Shown in pieces: positions 16,549 to 26,122 of a DNA stretch of 64,000 bases. The notes beneath the pieces are model-generated. The model did not search any database and had not been told where the DNA came from. It saw only the letters and a list, made by a program, of their open reading frames with translations. Location of the stretch: NCBI GenBank assembly GCA_947176505.1, contig CAMWQW010000018.1:1-64000 (forward strand), read 5' to 3'. The translations under genes and the position numbers were made by a program. Source of the stretch: an uncultured Lachnospiraceae bacterium. Lineage in GTDB: Bacteria > Bacillota > Clostridia > Lachnospirales > Lachnospiraceae. The first letter of the stretch is position 1. Each line of letters begins with the position of its first letter.

Positions 16549-18186
16549 TTATTTTATCAAATGTAATTTCTTTGCAAAATGCACCATCATTGTGCCTTTA
16601 GGGAAAGCCCTCAATTCCTTCTCCGTAATTCCTCCCATTAAAAGAATCATCGCAAAATATATGAGCGCGCCAATACCGATTGCAACAAGCAACGCCACCC
16701 TGCTGACAGGCAGCAGTATATACAATCCGTGATACACCCCATAAGCCGCCACTCCCATTACAAGAGACGCTATAAACGGTATGATAAAACTCCTGACAAG
16801 CTCCTGCTTATATTTCAGATGTTTCCTGACGGAAATCTGATTCAATATACACATTACAAGAGAATATATAATATTCGCGCATGCGAGTGCATATAAATTC
16901 AAATCCGTAAACCATAAGAGAAGCACCAGCCCTACTGCCTGAACCACCAGCGCAATCGCCGAATGGATGACCGGCGTGTTCACCTTGCCGATTCCCTGCA
17001 AGACCGCATTTGTCAATGTGGACAGACAATACAGGATAACAGTGATTGCAAGCGCCGCTAACAGCCCCGATGCACGGTCAAGAGAATCCTTCTGCGGAAA
17101 AATGAAATACATGATCGGTTCCGCCAAGAGCAGTAATCCCGTTGACGCAGGTATCGCAATCAACATTGTCATGCGGATAGCTTTTGATACCTGTTCCCTC
17201 GTCTTCTTATACTCTTTACGGACAAAAGAAGTAGACACTCCCGGTATGGTTGCCGAGGACATTGCCGAGGCAATAGCAATCGGTATATTGACCACCGATA
17301 TCGCCTGTGTAGCAAAAATACCATAATCAATATGCGCAGTCACGGAATCAATCTTCTTATAATCAATCAGCAGATCATAATAGATATTCATATTGACTAC
17401 AGTGGAACAGTTATAGATAAAAGTACTTAAAATAAAAGGCGTGACAATGGTGAAAATCATCTTGAAAATTTCACCATAACTATCTTCCTTACTTCTTCTG
17501 TCATGTTCCGCCCGTCGGTTGACCATCTTGCGGTTTAACATATACATGCCGAACATGAATGCCAAGGCGGTCACAACTCCCGCACCGGTACCAAGCGCAC
17601 TTCCCGCCGAGCCGTAGATTGCCTGCGTTGTCTCGCTCTCGTTCGTCACCATTCCAATCAACAGATACGCTGCCAGTATACTGATCACGGCATTCATAAT
17701 CTGTTCCAAAATCTGCGACAGCGAAGTGTGCATCATAGAACCGTGCGCCTGAAAATAGCCTCGGAATACGCCCAAAAATCCGGAGAAAAAAATAGTCGGC
17801 GCAAGAACTCTGAGCGCCACAATCGAGTTAGCGCTTTTGCTCATAAAAACAGGTGCTGCCACAAATGTAATAATCGCCGCGATGCCGCCGACTACCAGAA
17901 CATATAAAAGCGCACACTGAAACACTCTCTGCGCATTGCGATACTCCTTAAAAGCAAGCTTCTGCGCAATCACCTTGGAAATTGCCGACGGAATACTGTA
18001 AGAAGAAATCAAAAGAATAATCGTATAGATATTGATTGCCGTCGAATAATATCCGTTACCTTCCAAACCGATAATGCTCAGAAGCGGGCTTCGATATATC
18101 AGACTGATGACTTTCACAATCATGCCCGATGCCGCCAGAATACCCGCTTGGAGCACAAAATTATTCTTTTTCTTTTGTTCGTTCAT
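16549..18186 (-). CDS. SpoVB/MurJ-type oligosaccharide flippase (MOP superfamily)
   Basis: Polytopic membrane protein of 545 residues with about 14 hydrophobic helices; it begins NNFVLQAGILAASGMIVKVISLIYR, typical of the SpoVB/YtgP/MurJ-like group. Such proteins move lipid-linked cell-wall or polysaccharide precursors across the membrane; SpoVB acts in spore cortex synthesis. The start is chosen at GGAGGGAAGCAC-ATG rather than an upstream frame that runs through the glgA terminator. Whether this paralogue serves cortex, vegetative wall or a polysaccharide is not visible from sequence. Confidence 0.85.
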   Translation of the reverse strand: MNEQKKKNNFVLQAGILAASGMIVKVISLIYRSPLLSIIGLEGNGYYSTAINIYTIILLISSYSIPSAISKVIAQKLAFKEYRNAQRVFQCALLYVLVVGGIAAIITFVAAPVFMSKSANSIVALRVLAPTIFFSGFLGVFRGYFQAHGSMMHTSLSQILEQIMNAVISILAAYLLIGMVTNESETTQAIYGSAGSALGTGAGVVTALAFMFGMYMLNRKMVNRRAEHDRRSKEDSYGEIFKMIFTIVTPFILSTFIYNCSTVVNMNIYYDLLIDYKKIDSVTAHIDYGIFATQAISVVNIPIAIASAMSSATIPGVSTSFVRKEYKKTREQVSKAIRMTMLIAIPASTGLLLLAEPIMYFIFPQKDSLDRASGLLAALAITVILYCLSTLTNAVLQGIGKVNTPVIHSAIALVVQAVGLVLLLWFTDLNLYALACANIIYSLVMCILNQISVRKHLKYKQELVRSFIIPFIASLVMGVAAYGVYHGLYILLPVSRVALLVAIGIGALIYFAMILLMGGITEKELRAFPKGTMMVHFAKKLHLIK

Positions 18187-18224
18187 GTGCTTCCCTCCGG
18201 GTTTCATTATCAGTTCAACAATCG

Positions 18225-18257
18225 AAAAAAGCAGAGCAAGCCAAACGACTTGCTCTG
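18225..18257 (-). terminator. Intrinsic terminator of glgA
   Basis: CAGAGCAAG (18232-18240) pairs with CTTGCTCTG (18249-18257); on the minus strand it is followed by CTTTTTTCG. Confidence 0.85.
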
Positions 18258-18287
18258 ACATCCTATCAATATCTAATCAGTTCCGTT

Positions 18288-19733
18288 TTAACCGATCAGC
18301 CAGTCATACATTTCCTGATATTTCTTTGCAGATACATGCCATGAATAATCTACCGCCATCGCTCTGTCAACGATCTTATTCCACTCACGTTTCTTATCGT
18401 AGAATATATGTTCCGCATAACGAATTGTACCAAGCATCTCGTGTGCGTTATAGTTGGTAAAGCTAAAGCCTGTACCGGTTCCTTCATATTCATTATAAGG
18501 CTGTACCGTATCCTTCAGTCCACCGGTCTCACGCACAATCGGCACGGTTCCGTATCGCAAAGACATAAGTTGGCTCAAACCGCAAGGCTCAAACAGCGAA
18601 GGCATCAGGAACACATCGCTCGCCGCATATATTTTGTGAGATAATGCATCGGAGTAGTAGATATTAGCCGATACTTTACCATGATATTTCCAGTCAAAAT
18701 GCCGGAACATATTCTCATACTGTTCCTCACCTGTTCCCAGAACTACAATCTGTACATTATCCTGACAAAGCTCATCCATGATATACGCAATCAGATCAAA
18801 ACCTTTCTGTCCGGTCAGTCGGGATACAATACCGATTAGCATCGTCCTATCATCCTGATTGAGTCCTAATTCCGCCTGCAGGGCGCGTTTATTCTTAATC
18901 TTCTCTTTACGGAAGTTCACTGCATTATAGTGGTTCTCAATATAATGGTCTGTCTCCGGGTTAAACTCATCATAATCAATACCGTTGACAATTCCGCGCA
19001 AATCTCTTGCTCTCGCACACAGAAGCCCGTTTAGACCTTCCCCGTAAAACGCTGTCTTAATCTCTTCGGCATATGTATCGCTGACGGTAGTAATCGCGTC
19101 CGCATATACCAGACCGCCCTTCAAAAGATTAGCGTCTTTATACGCCTCTAATTTATCGGATGTAAAGAAGTAATCCGGAAGTCCTGTAATCTCCTTGACT
19201 TCTTTCACGCTCCATTTACCTTGGAATTTTAAGTTATGAATCGTCATAACTGTCTTAATTCCTCTGTAGAAATCACCGCCTTGGAATCTCTCCTTAAGGT
19301 ATACCGGAATCAGTCCGGTCTGCCAGTCATGACAGTGAATCAAATCCGGTCTGAAATCAATGACCGGCAGAATTGACAGCGCCGCTTTACAGAAGAACGC
19401 ATATTTTTCAATCTCGAATAAAGCGTTGTCACTGTATGGTTTAAATCCGTTAAAGAAAGACTCATTATCAATGAAATAATACTTCACCCCGTCAACTTCG
19501 GCTTCCAAAATACCTACATACTCTTCTTTCCAATGAAAATCCATATAGAAATGAGTCTTATAAGTAAGTTTATCCTTCATCTCCTGCTTCATGCAAGTGT
19601 ATTTGGGAAGGATTACCCTGATGTCAAAATACTCCTTATCTATACATTTCGGCAGAGAACCCACAACGTCTGCCAAGCCGCCTGTTTTGATAAATGGAAC
19701 ACCTTCCGACGCAACAAACAAAATACTCTTCAT
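18288..19733 (-). CDS. glgA: Glycogen synthase (ADP-glucose type)
   Basis: GT5 enzyme of 481 residues that extends alpha-1,4-glucan from ADP-glucose. The N-terminal motif KTGGLADVVGSLPK binds the sugar nucleotide, and the C-terminal EPCGLSQLMSLRYGTVPIV with TGGLKDTV carries the conserved catalytic and binding residues. Length is normal. GGAGGG precedes the start, and a TATAAT-like -10 lies at 19790-19785 on the minus strand. It stands alone rather than with glgBCDP, between sporulation genes. Confidence 0.95.
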   Translation of the reverse strand: MKSILFVASEGVPFIKTGGLADVVGSLPKCIDKEYFDIRVILPKYTCMKQEMKDKLTYKTHFYMDFHWKEEYVGILEAEVDGVKYYFIDNESFFNGFKPYSDNALFEIEKYAFFCKAALSILPVIDFRPDLIHCHDWQTGLIPVYLKERFQGGDFYRGIKTVMTIHNLKFQGKWSVKEVKEITGLPDYFFTSDKLEAYKDANLLKGGLVYADAITTVSDTYAEEIKTAFYGEGLNGLLCARARDLRGIVNGIDYDEFNPETDHYIENHYNAVNFRKEKIKNKRALQAELGLNQDDRTMLIGIVSRLTGQKGFDLIAYIMDELCQDNVQIVVLGTGEEQYENMFRHFDWKYHGKVSANIYYSDALSHKIYAASDVFLMPSLFEPCGLSQLMSLRYGTVPIVRETGGLKDTVQPYNEYEGTGTGFSFTNYNAHEMLGTIRYAEHIFYDKKREWNKIVDRAMAVDYSWHVSAKKYQEMYDWLIG

Positions 19734-19824
19734 GCTAACCCTCCAAAATATTGATTGTCCTCTCTAGTCTAACTCATAGAACATATTATACAGCATTTTG
19801 ATTAGCAATAAAAGGGTTATTTTT

Positions 19825-20340
19825 TTAATTTCGGTACTGTAAACGTATCTTATCTGCAATAAGCGCAATGAACTCGGAATTAGTCGGTTTCCCTTTGCCG
19901 GTATTGATTGTATAGCCGAACAATGCATCAAGCGTTTCCATTCTTCCTCTCGACCATGCTACCTCTATGGCATGTCTGATTGCACGCTCCACACGGCTCG
20001 GCGTTGTCTGATATTTCTTCGCTATCGTAGGATACAGTACTTTTGTGATGGAACCCAACATCTCCACATCCTGCACAGACATCATGATCGCTTCTCTCAA
20101 ATACTGGTAACCTTTGATATGTGCCGGCACCCCTATTTCATGTATCATGTCTGTCACATCTTTTTCCAAATCACGTGTCAGACCGGTCTGCAACATCGTA
20201 TCGGTTATCTTAATGTCCTCCTTGGTTCCCGAAGGAACGGTTATCATAATCTGAAACTCCTTGTTTGCACTGATCAGGTTATTCAGAATCTTGTAGAACT
20301 GCTCCTCATCTCTTGACGCTGTCACATTTAATGTCTCCAT
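19825..20340 (-). CDS. Spo0A DNA-binding-domain protein lacking a receiver domain
   Basis: Protein of 171 residues. Residues 57-168 are a canonical Spo0A C-terminal effector domain: [40 protein letters not shown], and recognition helix [20 protein letters not shown] (113-132). The N-terminal 55 residues are not a receiver: there is no acidic pair, phospho-Asp, Thr or Lys pattern and too little length. Only 178 bases separate it from spoIVB, so no receiver is hidden upstream. GGAGGAGTACT-ATG fixes the start. It occupies the recN-spoIVB-spo0A position where normal spo0A lies. It either replaces Spo0A with phosphorylation-independent control or is a paralogue. Confidence 0.9.
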   Translation of the reverse strand: METLNVTASRDEEQFYKILNNLISANKEFQIMITVPSGTKEDIKITDTMLQTGLTRDLEKDVTDMIHEIGVPAHIKGYQYLREAIMMSVQDVEMLGSITKVLYPTIAKKYQTTPSRVERAIRHAIEVAWSRGRMETLDALFGYTINTGKGKPTNSEFIALIADKIRLQYRN

Positions 20341-20383
20341 AGTACTCCTCCATCTCTTTATTCCCTTATTACAATTGTTCTGT

Positions 20384-20419
20384 CGTCACCTTTTTCGCCA
20401 TCACTCTTTTTCGCGAAAA
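20384..20419 (-). repeat. Direct repeat and palindrome in the spo0A-like leader
   Basis: On the minus strand GCGAAAAAG-(A)GTGATG and GCGAAAAAG-GTGACG form a direct repeat, next to the palindrome TTTTCGCGAAAA (20408-20419). These sit between the predicted promoter and the start codon and could be a protein site or mRNA structure. Confidence 0.5.
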
Positions 20420-20443
20420 TGCTCCGTCTTCCTATTGACGACT

Positions 20444-20485
20444 TCCGACATAAACTATTATAAACAATGAAAGAATGCTATGGAA
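20444..20485 (-). promoter_or_regulatory. Promoter and 0A-box-like site of the spo0A-like gene
   Basis: On the minus strand TTCCAT (20485-20480), 17-base spacer, TATAAT (20462-20457). Just downstream TGTCGGA (20450-20444) differs by one base from the 0A-box consensus TGTCGAA, which would allow autoregulation. The -35 is weak. Confidence 0.5.
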
Positions 20486-20518
20486 CCTTAAGGCATCGCA
20501 CAACTGATCACATGTACT

Positions 20519-21850
20519 CTAATGTCCCAGCATCTCCTCGATAAAAATCCCATACCCCCTCGTGGAATCCTGCACCAGCACATGGGTCACCGCGCCCACC
20601 AGCTTTCCGTTCTGAATGATAGGACTCCCGCTCATGCCCTGAATGATTCCTCCGGTCAGTGTAAGCAGTTTTTCATCCACCACCTGCACGACAATTCCTC
20701 TATTAATATTGTCTCGCTCAAGATTGACCTCCACAACCTCCACATCATAGAATTCCGGTTCCCCGGTAACAGAACAGATAATCTGTGCCGGACCAAGTTC
20801 AATCTCCTGCTTTAATGAAATCGGTATCGGCTCAAAGCCGGATGTGACATCATCCTCTTCGTCACACACACCAAAGATTCCTTCCGTTGTATTCTCCGTT
20901 ATCTCTCCGATTACATTCTCACTGTCGTATTCGATATATCCTGTCAATTCTCCCGGTGTACCGTTAGAGCCTCTGGTGATTCCTACGATTTCCGTCTTAT
21001 ACAGCGTCCCTTCATCAAGATTCATCAACACCGAAGTATCCACGTCATTAATTCCGTGTCCCAACGCGCCAAAAGAGCCGTCCGTATCCTCGTACGTCAT
21101 TGTCCCAATCCCCTGCGCGTTATCTCTGATCCAGATTCCCAGCTTCCAATCTTTACTCTGATTGCTTTCCGGTTTCACCATGACATCAGTGGTTTCTCCG
21201 TTTCTCTTGATTGTCAATACAAGTTCTTCTCCCTCAGATTCCTCTACTGTTTTGATAAACTGCTTCTTATTCTCCATATCCTCGCCGTTTACCTTCAAAA
21301 TATAATCTCCTTTTTGTAGTACATACTTCGCAGGAGAGACTTTCTTCCCTTCACTGTCCTCAAATTCTCCGATTCCGACCACCAGTATCCCATTGGTCTT
21401 TACATAGATACCAATCGGAATACCTGATGGAATCAGCATCTTATCTTGAATAACTTCGATATCTACACTTTTATATGGAAGAATACCAAACAGCTTAAGA
21501 TTCATCTGATAAGTATCAAGTTCGTTTGCCTTGACTTTTACCGTATGTGTAAAATCTACATGAATACTTTTCACACTGTCCGATACGCTTTCCACTGCCT
21601 GTTCTGATGTCTTTACGCCTGCTGATTCCGGCATGGACGCCGCCGGCGCCGCGTCTTGCGTAACCCGATATATTTCTCCGGAAACCGGCACTTTAAAGTC
21701 CAGTTCCTGCTCTACTCCGGCGCGTATTTTAATTGTTGATGGAATTTTATCCCAGTAACTTGAATAAACAAGTACCATCAGCGCTGTCATAGCCACTATA
21801 AGTATGCAATATAAAAATCCGCGATATCTTCTTTCCTGTTGTTTTGTCAT
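20519..21850 (-). CDS. spoIVB: SpoIVB serine peptidase
   Basis: Peptidase family S55 protein of 443 residues made in the forespore and released to the intermembrane space, where it triggers SigmaK processing in the mother cell. It has an N-terminal membrane anchor (about 10-30), a PDZ domain (about 115-200) and the S55 domain with catalytic His in GALGHGINDVDT and Ser in GMSGSPII. A GTG start 18 bases further upstream is possible; the ATG is preferred with GGGCGG upstream. Lies between recN and the Spo0A-like gene. Confidence 0.94.
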   Translation of the reverse strand: MTKQQERRYRGFLYCILIVAMTALMVLVYSSYWDKIPSTIKIRAGVEQELDFKVPVSGEIYRVTQDAAPAASMPESAGVKTSEQAVESVSDSVKSIHVDFTHTVKVKANELDTYQMNLKLFGILPYKSVDIEVIQDKMLIPSGIPIGIYVKTNGILVVGIGEFEDSEGKKVSPAKYVLQKGDYILKVNGEDMENKKQFIKTVEESEGEELVLTIKRNGETTDVMVKPESNQSKDWKLGIWIRDNAQGIGTMTYEDTDGSFGALGHGINDVDTSVLMNLDEGTLYKTEIVGITRGSNGTPGELTGYIEYDSENVIGEITENTTEGIFGVCDEEDDVTSGFEPIPISLKQEIELGPAQIICSVTGEPEFYDVEVVEVNLERDNINRGIVVQVVDEKLLTLTGGIIQGMSGSPIIQNGKLVGAVTHVLVQDSTRGYGIFIEEMLGH

Positions 21851-21890
21851 ATAGATTAATCCGCCCACTTTGTCACATCCTTACCTTTCC

Positions 21891-21918
21891 TATTGTGTAT
21901 ATCTTTCCTGCCATATGC
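21891..21918 (-). promoter_or_regulatory. Possible forespore (SigmaF/SigmaG) promoter of spoIVB
   Basis: On the minus strand GCATA (21918-21914), 16-base spacer, CACAATA (21897-21891), broadly matching SigmaG-type elements. In B. subtilis spoIVB is read by forespore sigmas. The -10 match is loose. Confidence 0.35.
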
Positions 21919-21945
21919 ATTTTTAATCATAAGAAACGGCATAGG

Positions 21946-21974
21946 AAAAAGGACACACTTAAAGCGTGTCCTTT
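21946..21974 (-). terminator. Intrinsic terminator of recN
   Basis: AAAGGACAC pairs with GTGTCCTTT; on the minus strand the stem runs into TTTTT. It separates the long housekeeping operon from spoIVB. Confidence 0.8.
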
Positions 21975-22003
21975 GTAGTATGTGATAAATCTTGCAATTT
22001 AAT

Positions 22004-23686
22004 TTAGTATTGTTTTGTATTTCTTGCCAAATCTTTCATTTCTCTGGCATTATTCATGACATTTTCCGTAATACTGGCTCCGCCAAGCATTCTTGCCAGC
22101 TCCTCTATGCTCTCTTCATTCCTCAAACGTCTAATATCCGTGACAGACCGATTGTCTTCCACATGCTTCTCAATGCAGAAATGATAATCCGCCATCGCGG
22201 CAATCTGCGGAAGATGAGTGATACAGATCAGTTGATGTTCTTTGCCAAGGATTCCCATTTTTTCAGATACTTTCCATGCAGTCTTTCCGCTGATGCCGGT
22301 ATCAATCTCATCAAAGATCAACGTCTCTATCTCATCCTTATCTGCCAACAAGGTTTTGAGCGCCAGCATAATACGCGATAACTCTCCGCCGCTTGCCACC
22401 TGCGCCAGTTCTTTAAGTGCCTCGCCTGTATTGGTAGATATTAAAAAAGCAGCTTTGTCATACCCACCGCTATTCATTGCTTCTTCATCGGAAATCACTT
22501 TAATCTCAAACGATACTTCCTGAAAGTTCAAATCAATAAGCGCTTTCTTCATTTCATCAGAAAGCTTTTTAGCGTTTTTACGCCGGATATCCGATATTTC
22601 TCTGCAGATAGCAAGCGCTCTTTTTCTTAAAGTATCTGCTCTTTTTTCTAATTCCATACGATATGCATCGTAATCCCGGTATTTGTCAAGCATCTGTTCC
22701 GATTTGCGCTGATACTCCAGAATTTCTTCAATCGTATTACCATATTTTGACTTTAAATGATTGAGCAGATTCAACCGTCTCTCCGTACGGTCAAACAATT
22801 CCCCGTCAAACTCTAACTCAGACAAGTAATCCGCTATCGCCCTGTTGTAATCATTCAGCAGACTGTCGATATCCAACAACTGACTCTCTAACTCCTTCAG
22901 TCTGTCATCGTATGCTGAGACTGCCTTAAGCTCTCGAAGTGCACGCCCTACATTACTGCCGATGCCGTTATCCTCATATCCGCTAAGCGCATGTGCCGCT
23001 GCCACCGCTTCTTTAATTTTCTGTGCGTTTACGAGCTTCTGATAAGTCTGTTCTGTCTCGTCATCTTCACCCGCCTGAAGTTCCGCCGCCGTAATCTCCT
23101 GACATTCAAACTCCGCTAACGCCGTTTCCCTTTTGCGAGTCTCCTCATCTACTTCACTTCCAGACAATTCCTCCGCTGCAAGACGATACTGCCGGTATAC
23201 ATCTTTTAACAGCTCCTTTTTCGTCATAAGCTCCCCACCGGCGTAAGCATCCAGTATCTCCAGCTGTTTTCCTGTCTGCAATAACGACTGATGCTCATGC
23301 TGACCATGAATGTCAATCAGTATCTCCGACAACTGTTTCAATTGTTTGGCTGTGACGGTCTCCCCGCACACTTTACACACACTTCGTCCTTGCATAATCT
23401 TGCGCTGCAAGATAACCTGACCATCCTCCACGGGAAGCTCCAGTTGTCGTATCGCCTCAAGCTGCCTTGGCTGCTCTACTGTGAAAATCAGTTCAACCAA
23501 TGCGTATTCCGCACCGGTACGAATCATATCTTTGTCAGCCTTGGCGCCAAGCGCCAGATTAATGGAACCGATAATAATAGACTTACCGGCTCCTGTCTCA
23601 CCGGTAAGAATATTCAATCCCTCTCCGAAAACAACCTCCGTCTCATCAATCAATGCCAGATTTTTAACATGTAAACTTTGTAACAT
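22004..23686 (-). CDS. recN: DNA repair protein RecN
   Basis: SMC-like ATPase of 560 residues for double-strand-break repair. Walker A is GETGAGKS near residue 29, with a long coiled coil (about 150-360), the signature near VASGGELSRIMLALK and Walker B ETLIFDEIDTGISG. AGGTGG precedes the start. It follows argR, the usual order. Confidence 0.96.
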   Translation of the reverse strand: MLQSLHVKNLALIDETEVVFGEGLNILTGETGAGKSIIIGSINLALGAKADKDMIRTGAEYALVELIFTVEQPRQLEAIRQLELPVEDGQVILQRKIMQGRSVCKVCGETVTAKQLKQLSEILIDIHGQHEHQSLLQTGKQLEILDAYAGGELMTKKELLKDVYRQYRLAAEELSGSEVDEETRKRETALAEFECQEITAAELQAGEDDETEQTYQKLVNAQKIKEAVAAAHALSGYEDNGIGSNVGRALRELKAVSAYDDRLKELESQLLDIDSLLNDYNRAIADYLSELEFDGELFDRTERRLNLLNHLKSKYGNTIEEILEYQRKSEQMLDKYRDYDAYRMELEKRADTLRKRALAICREISDIRRKNAKKLSDEMKKALIDLNFQEVSFEIKVISDEEAMNSGGYDKAAFLISTNTGEALKELAQVASGGELSRIMLALKTLLADKDEIETLIFDEIDTGISGKTAWKVSEKMGILGKEHQLICITHLPQIAAMADYHFCIEKHVEDNRSVTDIRRLRNEESIEELARMLGGASITENVMNNAREMKDLARNTKQY

Positions 23687-23791
23687 TCTTCCACCTCTTA
23701 TGTATTCTCTCCGGGCAAATCCTGTTCCGTTCTTGGTACGGCAAATATGAATCCTCCGTTACGATAAACAGGATATGCAAATACATAATTG

Positions 23792-24274
23792 CTAATGTTC
23801 TATCATCCTCGTAATCTTGTCCATCACAGCGGCAACTGCCGCCTCGTTGCACATTGCCATCATGATCGTGTTATCACCCGCAATGCACCCTACAACCTCA
23901 TCCATCTTAAGCGCATCCACCGCTGCCGCCACTGCCATCGCCATACCGGATACCGTTTTCATCACAAGCAGATTCTGCGCAGGCGCCATCGATACATAGC
24001 CCTCCTTGAGCACTCGGATATACTTATCGCCCAGATGAGCCTCGTCCTGCGTAAATGCAACATACTTTTGTCTTCCCATGCCAAAAGGAATCTTAGAGAG
24101 CTTTAACTCTCTGATATCCCGTGAAACCGTCGCCTGTGTAACCTGATATCCGGACGCACACAATCTGTCCGCCAGCTCTTCCTGCGTCTCTATCTCATAT
24201 TGTTCGATCAATTCTACTATTTTCTCATGTCTTCTCTTTTTGATATTAGTATTCATAATCTTCTTATCATCCAT
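23792..24274 (-). CDS. argR: Arginine repressor ArgR
   Basis: Protein of 160 residues with an N-terminal winged helix (about 10-75; TQATVSRDIRELKLSKIPF) and a C-terminal arginine-binding hexamerisation domain (GCIAGDNTIMMAM). It represses arginine biosynthesis with arginine as co-repressor. An alternative start lies six codons in. Position between nadK and recN is conserved. Confidence 0.95.
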   Translation of the reverse strand: MDDKKIMNTNIKKRRHEKIVELIEQYEIETQEELADRLCASGYQVTQATVSRDIRELKLSKIPFGMGRQKYVAFTQDEAHLGDKYIRVLKEGYVSMAPAQNLLVMKTVSGMAMAVAAAVDALKMDEVVGCIAGDNTIMMAMCNEAAVAAVMDKITRMIEH

Positions 24275-24319
24275 GCCGCTCTCTTATCCTTGCCAAGCCG
24301 CAAGATAACTCTCCTTATG

Positions 24320-25207
24320 CTACTCACTCATTTTTTTGTGTAAAACAGTAAGAAAACTCTCTGTGTTCAATTTCAATATTCCGGTAGTTTTTAACGCTTT
24401 ACGAATTACAATGCCGTCTCCCGTCTGTAAAGTCATCTTATGGCTGCCGTCAAAATTTGCTTCTACTGTCTGCTGCTGCCCATCCTTGCCTTGGGGAATC
24501 TCTATCCTGATTTCGTCCTCGGACGCAAGAACAATACTCCTCGTATTTAACGTATGCGGACAAATCGGTGTAAGTAAGATAAGTTCCGCTCCCGGATTAG
24601 CAATCGGACCGCCTGCAGACATATTATAACCTGTCGAACCGGTAGGTGTCGCAACAATCATTCCATCTGCGCAGTAACTGTTTAAAAACTGTCCATTAAC
24701 ATAAATATGAAAAGTCAATATCTGCAGCGGACCGCTTCTAACAATCACAATATCATTCAATGCAAAATTTTCATCTGTCGCATCCTGCTTCTTGACCTGT
24801 CCTTCCAACATCATCCGCTCTTCTCTTGTAAAACGATCCGTAAGAAGCTGGTCAAGCGCCGGTTCTATCATTCCGATGTCCACTTCTGCCAGATACCCTA
24901 ACGTGCCGAGATTGATACCGATCAGCGGAATACCGCTGCCCATCACATTTCGTGCCGCCCTAAGCAGCGTGCCGTCTCCGCCAAGTACCAGAATGCACTG
25001 CGCCGCCTCTTCTCCATGACATGCACCGGACACGGAACGATTATCCGCCGGTTCACCATTCGAGGAAATGACAGTATCAAACGCCGTTGCTGTATTCTCC
25101 ATGCATACCACGCTTCCGCCGCGCTTTTTCAAATATGCAGTTATCCTTTCCGTGTAAAGTCCCTGTGGGTCCTTCGCCTCATTCGTAATCAGGTAAAAAT
25201 GCTCCAT
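24320..25207 (-). CDS. nadK: NAD kinase
   Basis: Enzyme of 295 residues making NADP from NAD. It has GGDGTLLRAAR, the substrate loop ALNDIVIVR (Asp where Glu is usual in the NE/D motif, which is allowed) and GSTGYNMSAGGPI. The start MEHFYLITNE is chosen with GAGGCG upstream, four bases after the tlyA stop; a longer frame would overlap tlyA. Residues 50-70 form a short insert without known motif. Confidence 0.94.
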   Translation of the reverse strand: MEHFYLITNEAKDPQGLYTERITAYLKKRGGSVVCMENTATAFDTVISSNGEPADNRSVSGACHGEEAAQCILVLGGDGTLLRAARNVMGSGIPLIGINLGTLGYLAEVDIGMIEPALDQLLTDRFTREERMMLEGQVKKQDATDENFALNDIVIVRSGPLQILTFHIYVNGQFLNSYCADGMIVATPTGSTGYNMSAGGPIANPGAELILLTPICPHTLNTRSIVLASEDEIRIEIPQGKDGQQQTVEANFDGSHKMTLQTGDGIVIRKALKTTGILKLNTESFLTVLHKKMSE

Positions 25208-25211
25208 CTGC

Positions 25212-26108
25212 TTATTTCGCCTCATCCAGCGCATTATGTGCCTTGGCTACAACGCTTGAAATCAGCTTCTCCATCTCGTTTTCATAGGATTTACCGCTTT
25301 TTAAATCCGTCAGTCTTCGCAGTTCATTCTCCGCCTCTGACTCAGTTATTACCATACTTTCTTCCGCAATCCCAGCCCTTTTATCTATATAGACAAGATA
25401 CTCGATATTTCCTTCCGGTCCTTTAATCGGTGAATAAGTCAATCCTTTTACCTCAAACCCAATCATATCGGCGTAATCAATTACCTTATGCACGACTTCC
25501 TCGTGTACCTGCGGTTCTCTGACAACACCTTTTTTTCCGACTTTATCTCTTCCCGCTTCAAACTGCGGTTTGATCAGGCACACCATACTGCCACGGTTTC
25601 GCAGCAAATTCCTTGCCGGCAGTAAAATTTTCGTCAGTGAGATAAACGAGACGTCTACGGATGCGAAATCAATTTCTTCGCTGATGTTCTCAGTCGTCAC
25701 ATACCGAAAGTTCGTCTTCTCCATACACACCACACGCTCGTCGCTGCGAAGTTTCCAATCCAATTGTCCGTGTCCCACATCTATGGCATAAACACGCCTT
25801 GCTCCGTTTTGCAGCATACAATCCGTAAACCCGCCCGTGGATGCACCGATATCCATACAGACTGCATCATAAAGCCCAATCGGAAACTCCGCCATCGCTT
25901 TTTCCAATTTCAGACCGCCACGGCTTACATATTTTAAAGTGCTGCCTTTTATTTCTATATGAACTTTACTCTCATCAAAGGTCGTTCCGGCTTTATCCTC
26001 CCGCTGTCCGTCCACAAACACATTGCCAGCCATGAGTATGGCTTTTGCCTTCTCTCTAGACGGCGCCAACCCCTGTTTAACCAATATGACATCCAATCTT
26101 TCTTTCAT
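25212..26108 (-). CDS. tlyA: TlyA family rRNA methyltransferase
   Basis: Protein of 298 residues with an N-terminal S4 RNA-binding domain (about 3-62; ERLDVILVKQGLAPSREKAK) and an FtsJ/RrmJ-like methyltransferase fold (DIGASTGGFTDCMLQNGA). Family members 2'-O-methylate rRNA; the hemolysin label is historical. A short C-terminal extension after about residue 250 is charged and helical. Operon partner of dxs and nadK. Confidence 0.93.
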   Translation of the reverse strand: MKERLDVILVKQGLAPSREKAKAILMAGNVFVDGQREDKAGTTFDESKVHIEIKGSTLKYVSRGGLKLEKAMAEFPIGLYDAVCMDIGASTGGFTDCMLQNGARRVYAIDVGHGQLDWKLRSDERVVCMEKTNFRYVTTENISEEIDFASVDVSFISLTKILLPARNLLRNRGSMVCLIKPQFEAGRDKVGKKGVVREPQVHEEVVHKVIDYADMIGFEVKGLTYSPIKGPEGNIEYLVYIDKRAGIAEESMVITESEAENELRRLTDLKSGKSYENEMEKLISSVVAKAHNALDEAK

Positions 26109-26122
26109 TGTATTCCTATCTG

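Noticed and set aside
20341..20518. Hidden or frameshifted Spo0A receiver upstream of the effector domain
   Set aside because: The gap is 178 bases, about half of what a receiver needs, and no frame shows receiver motifs.
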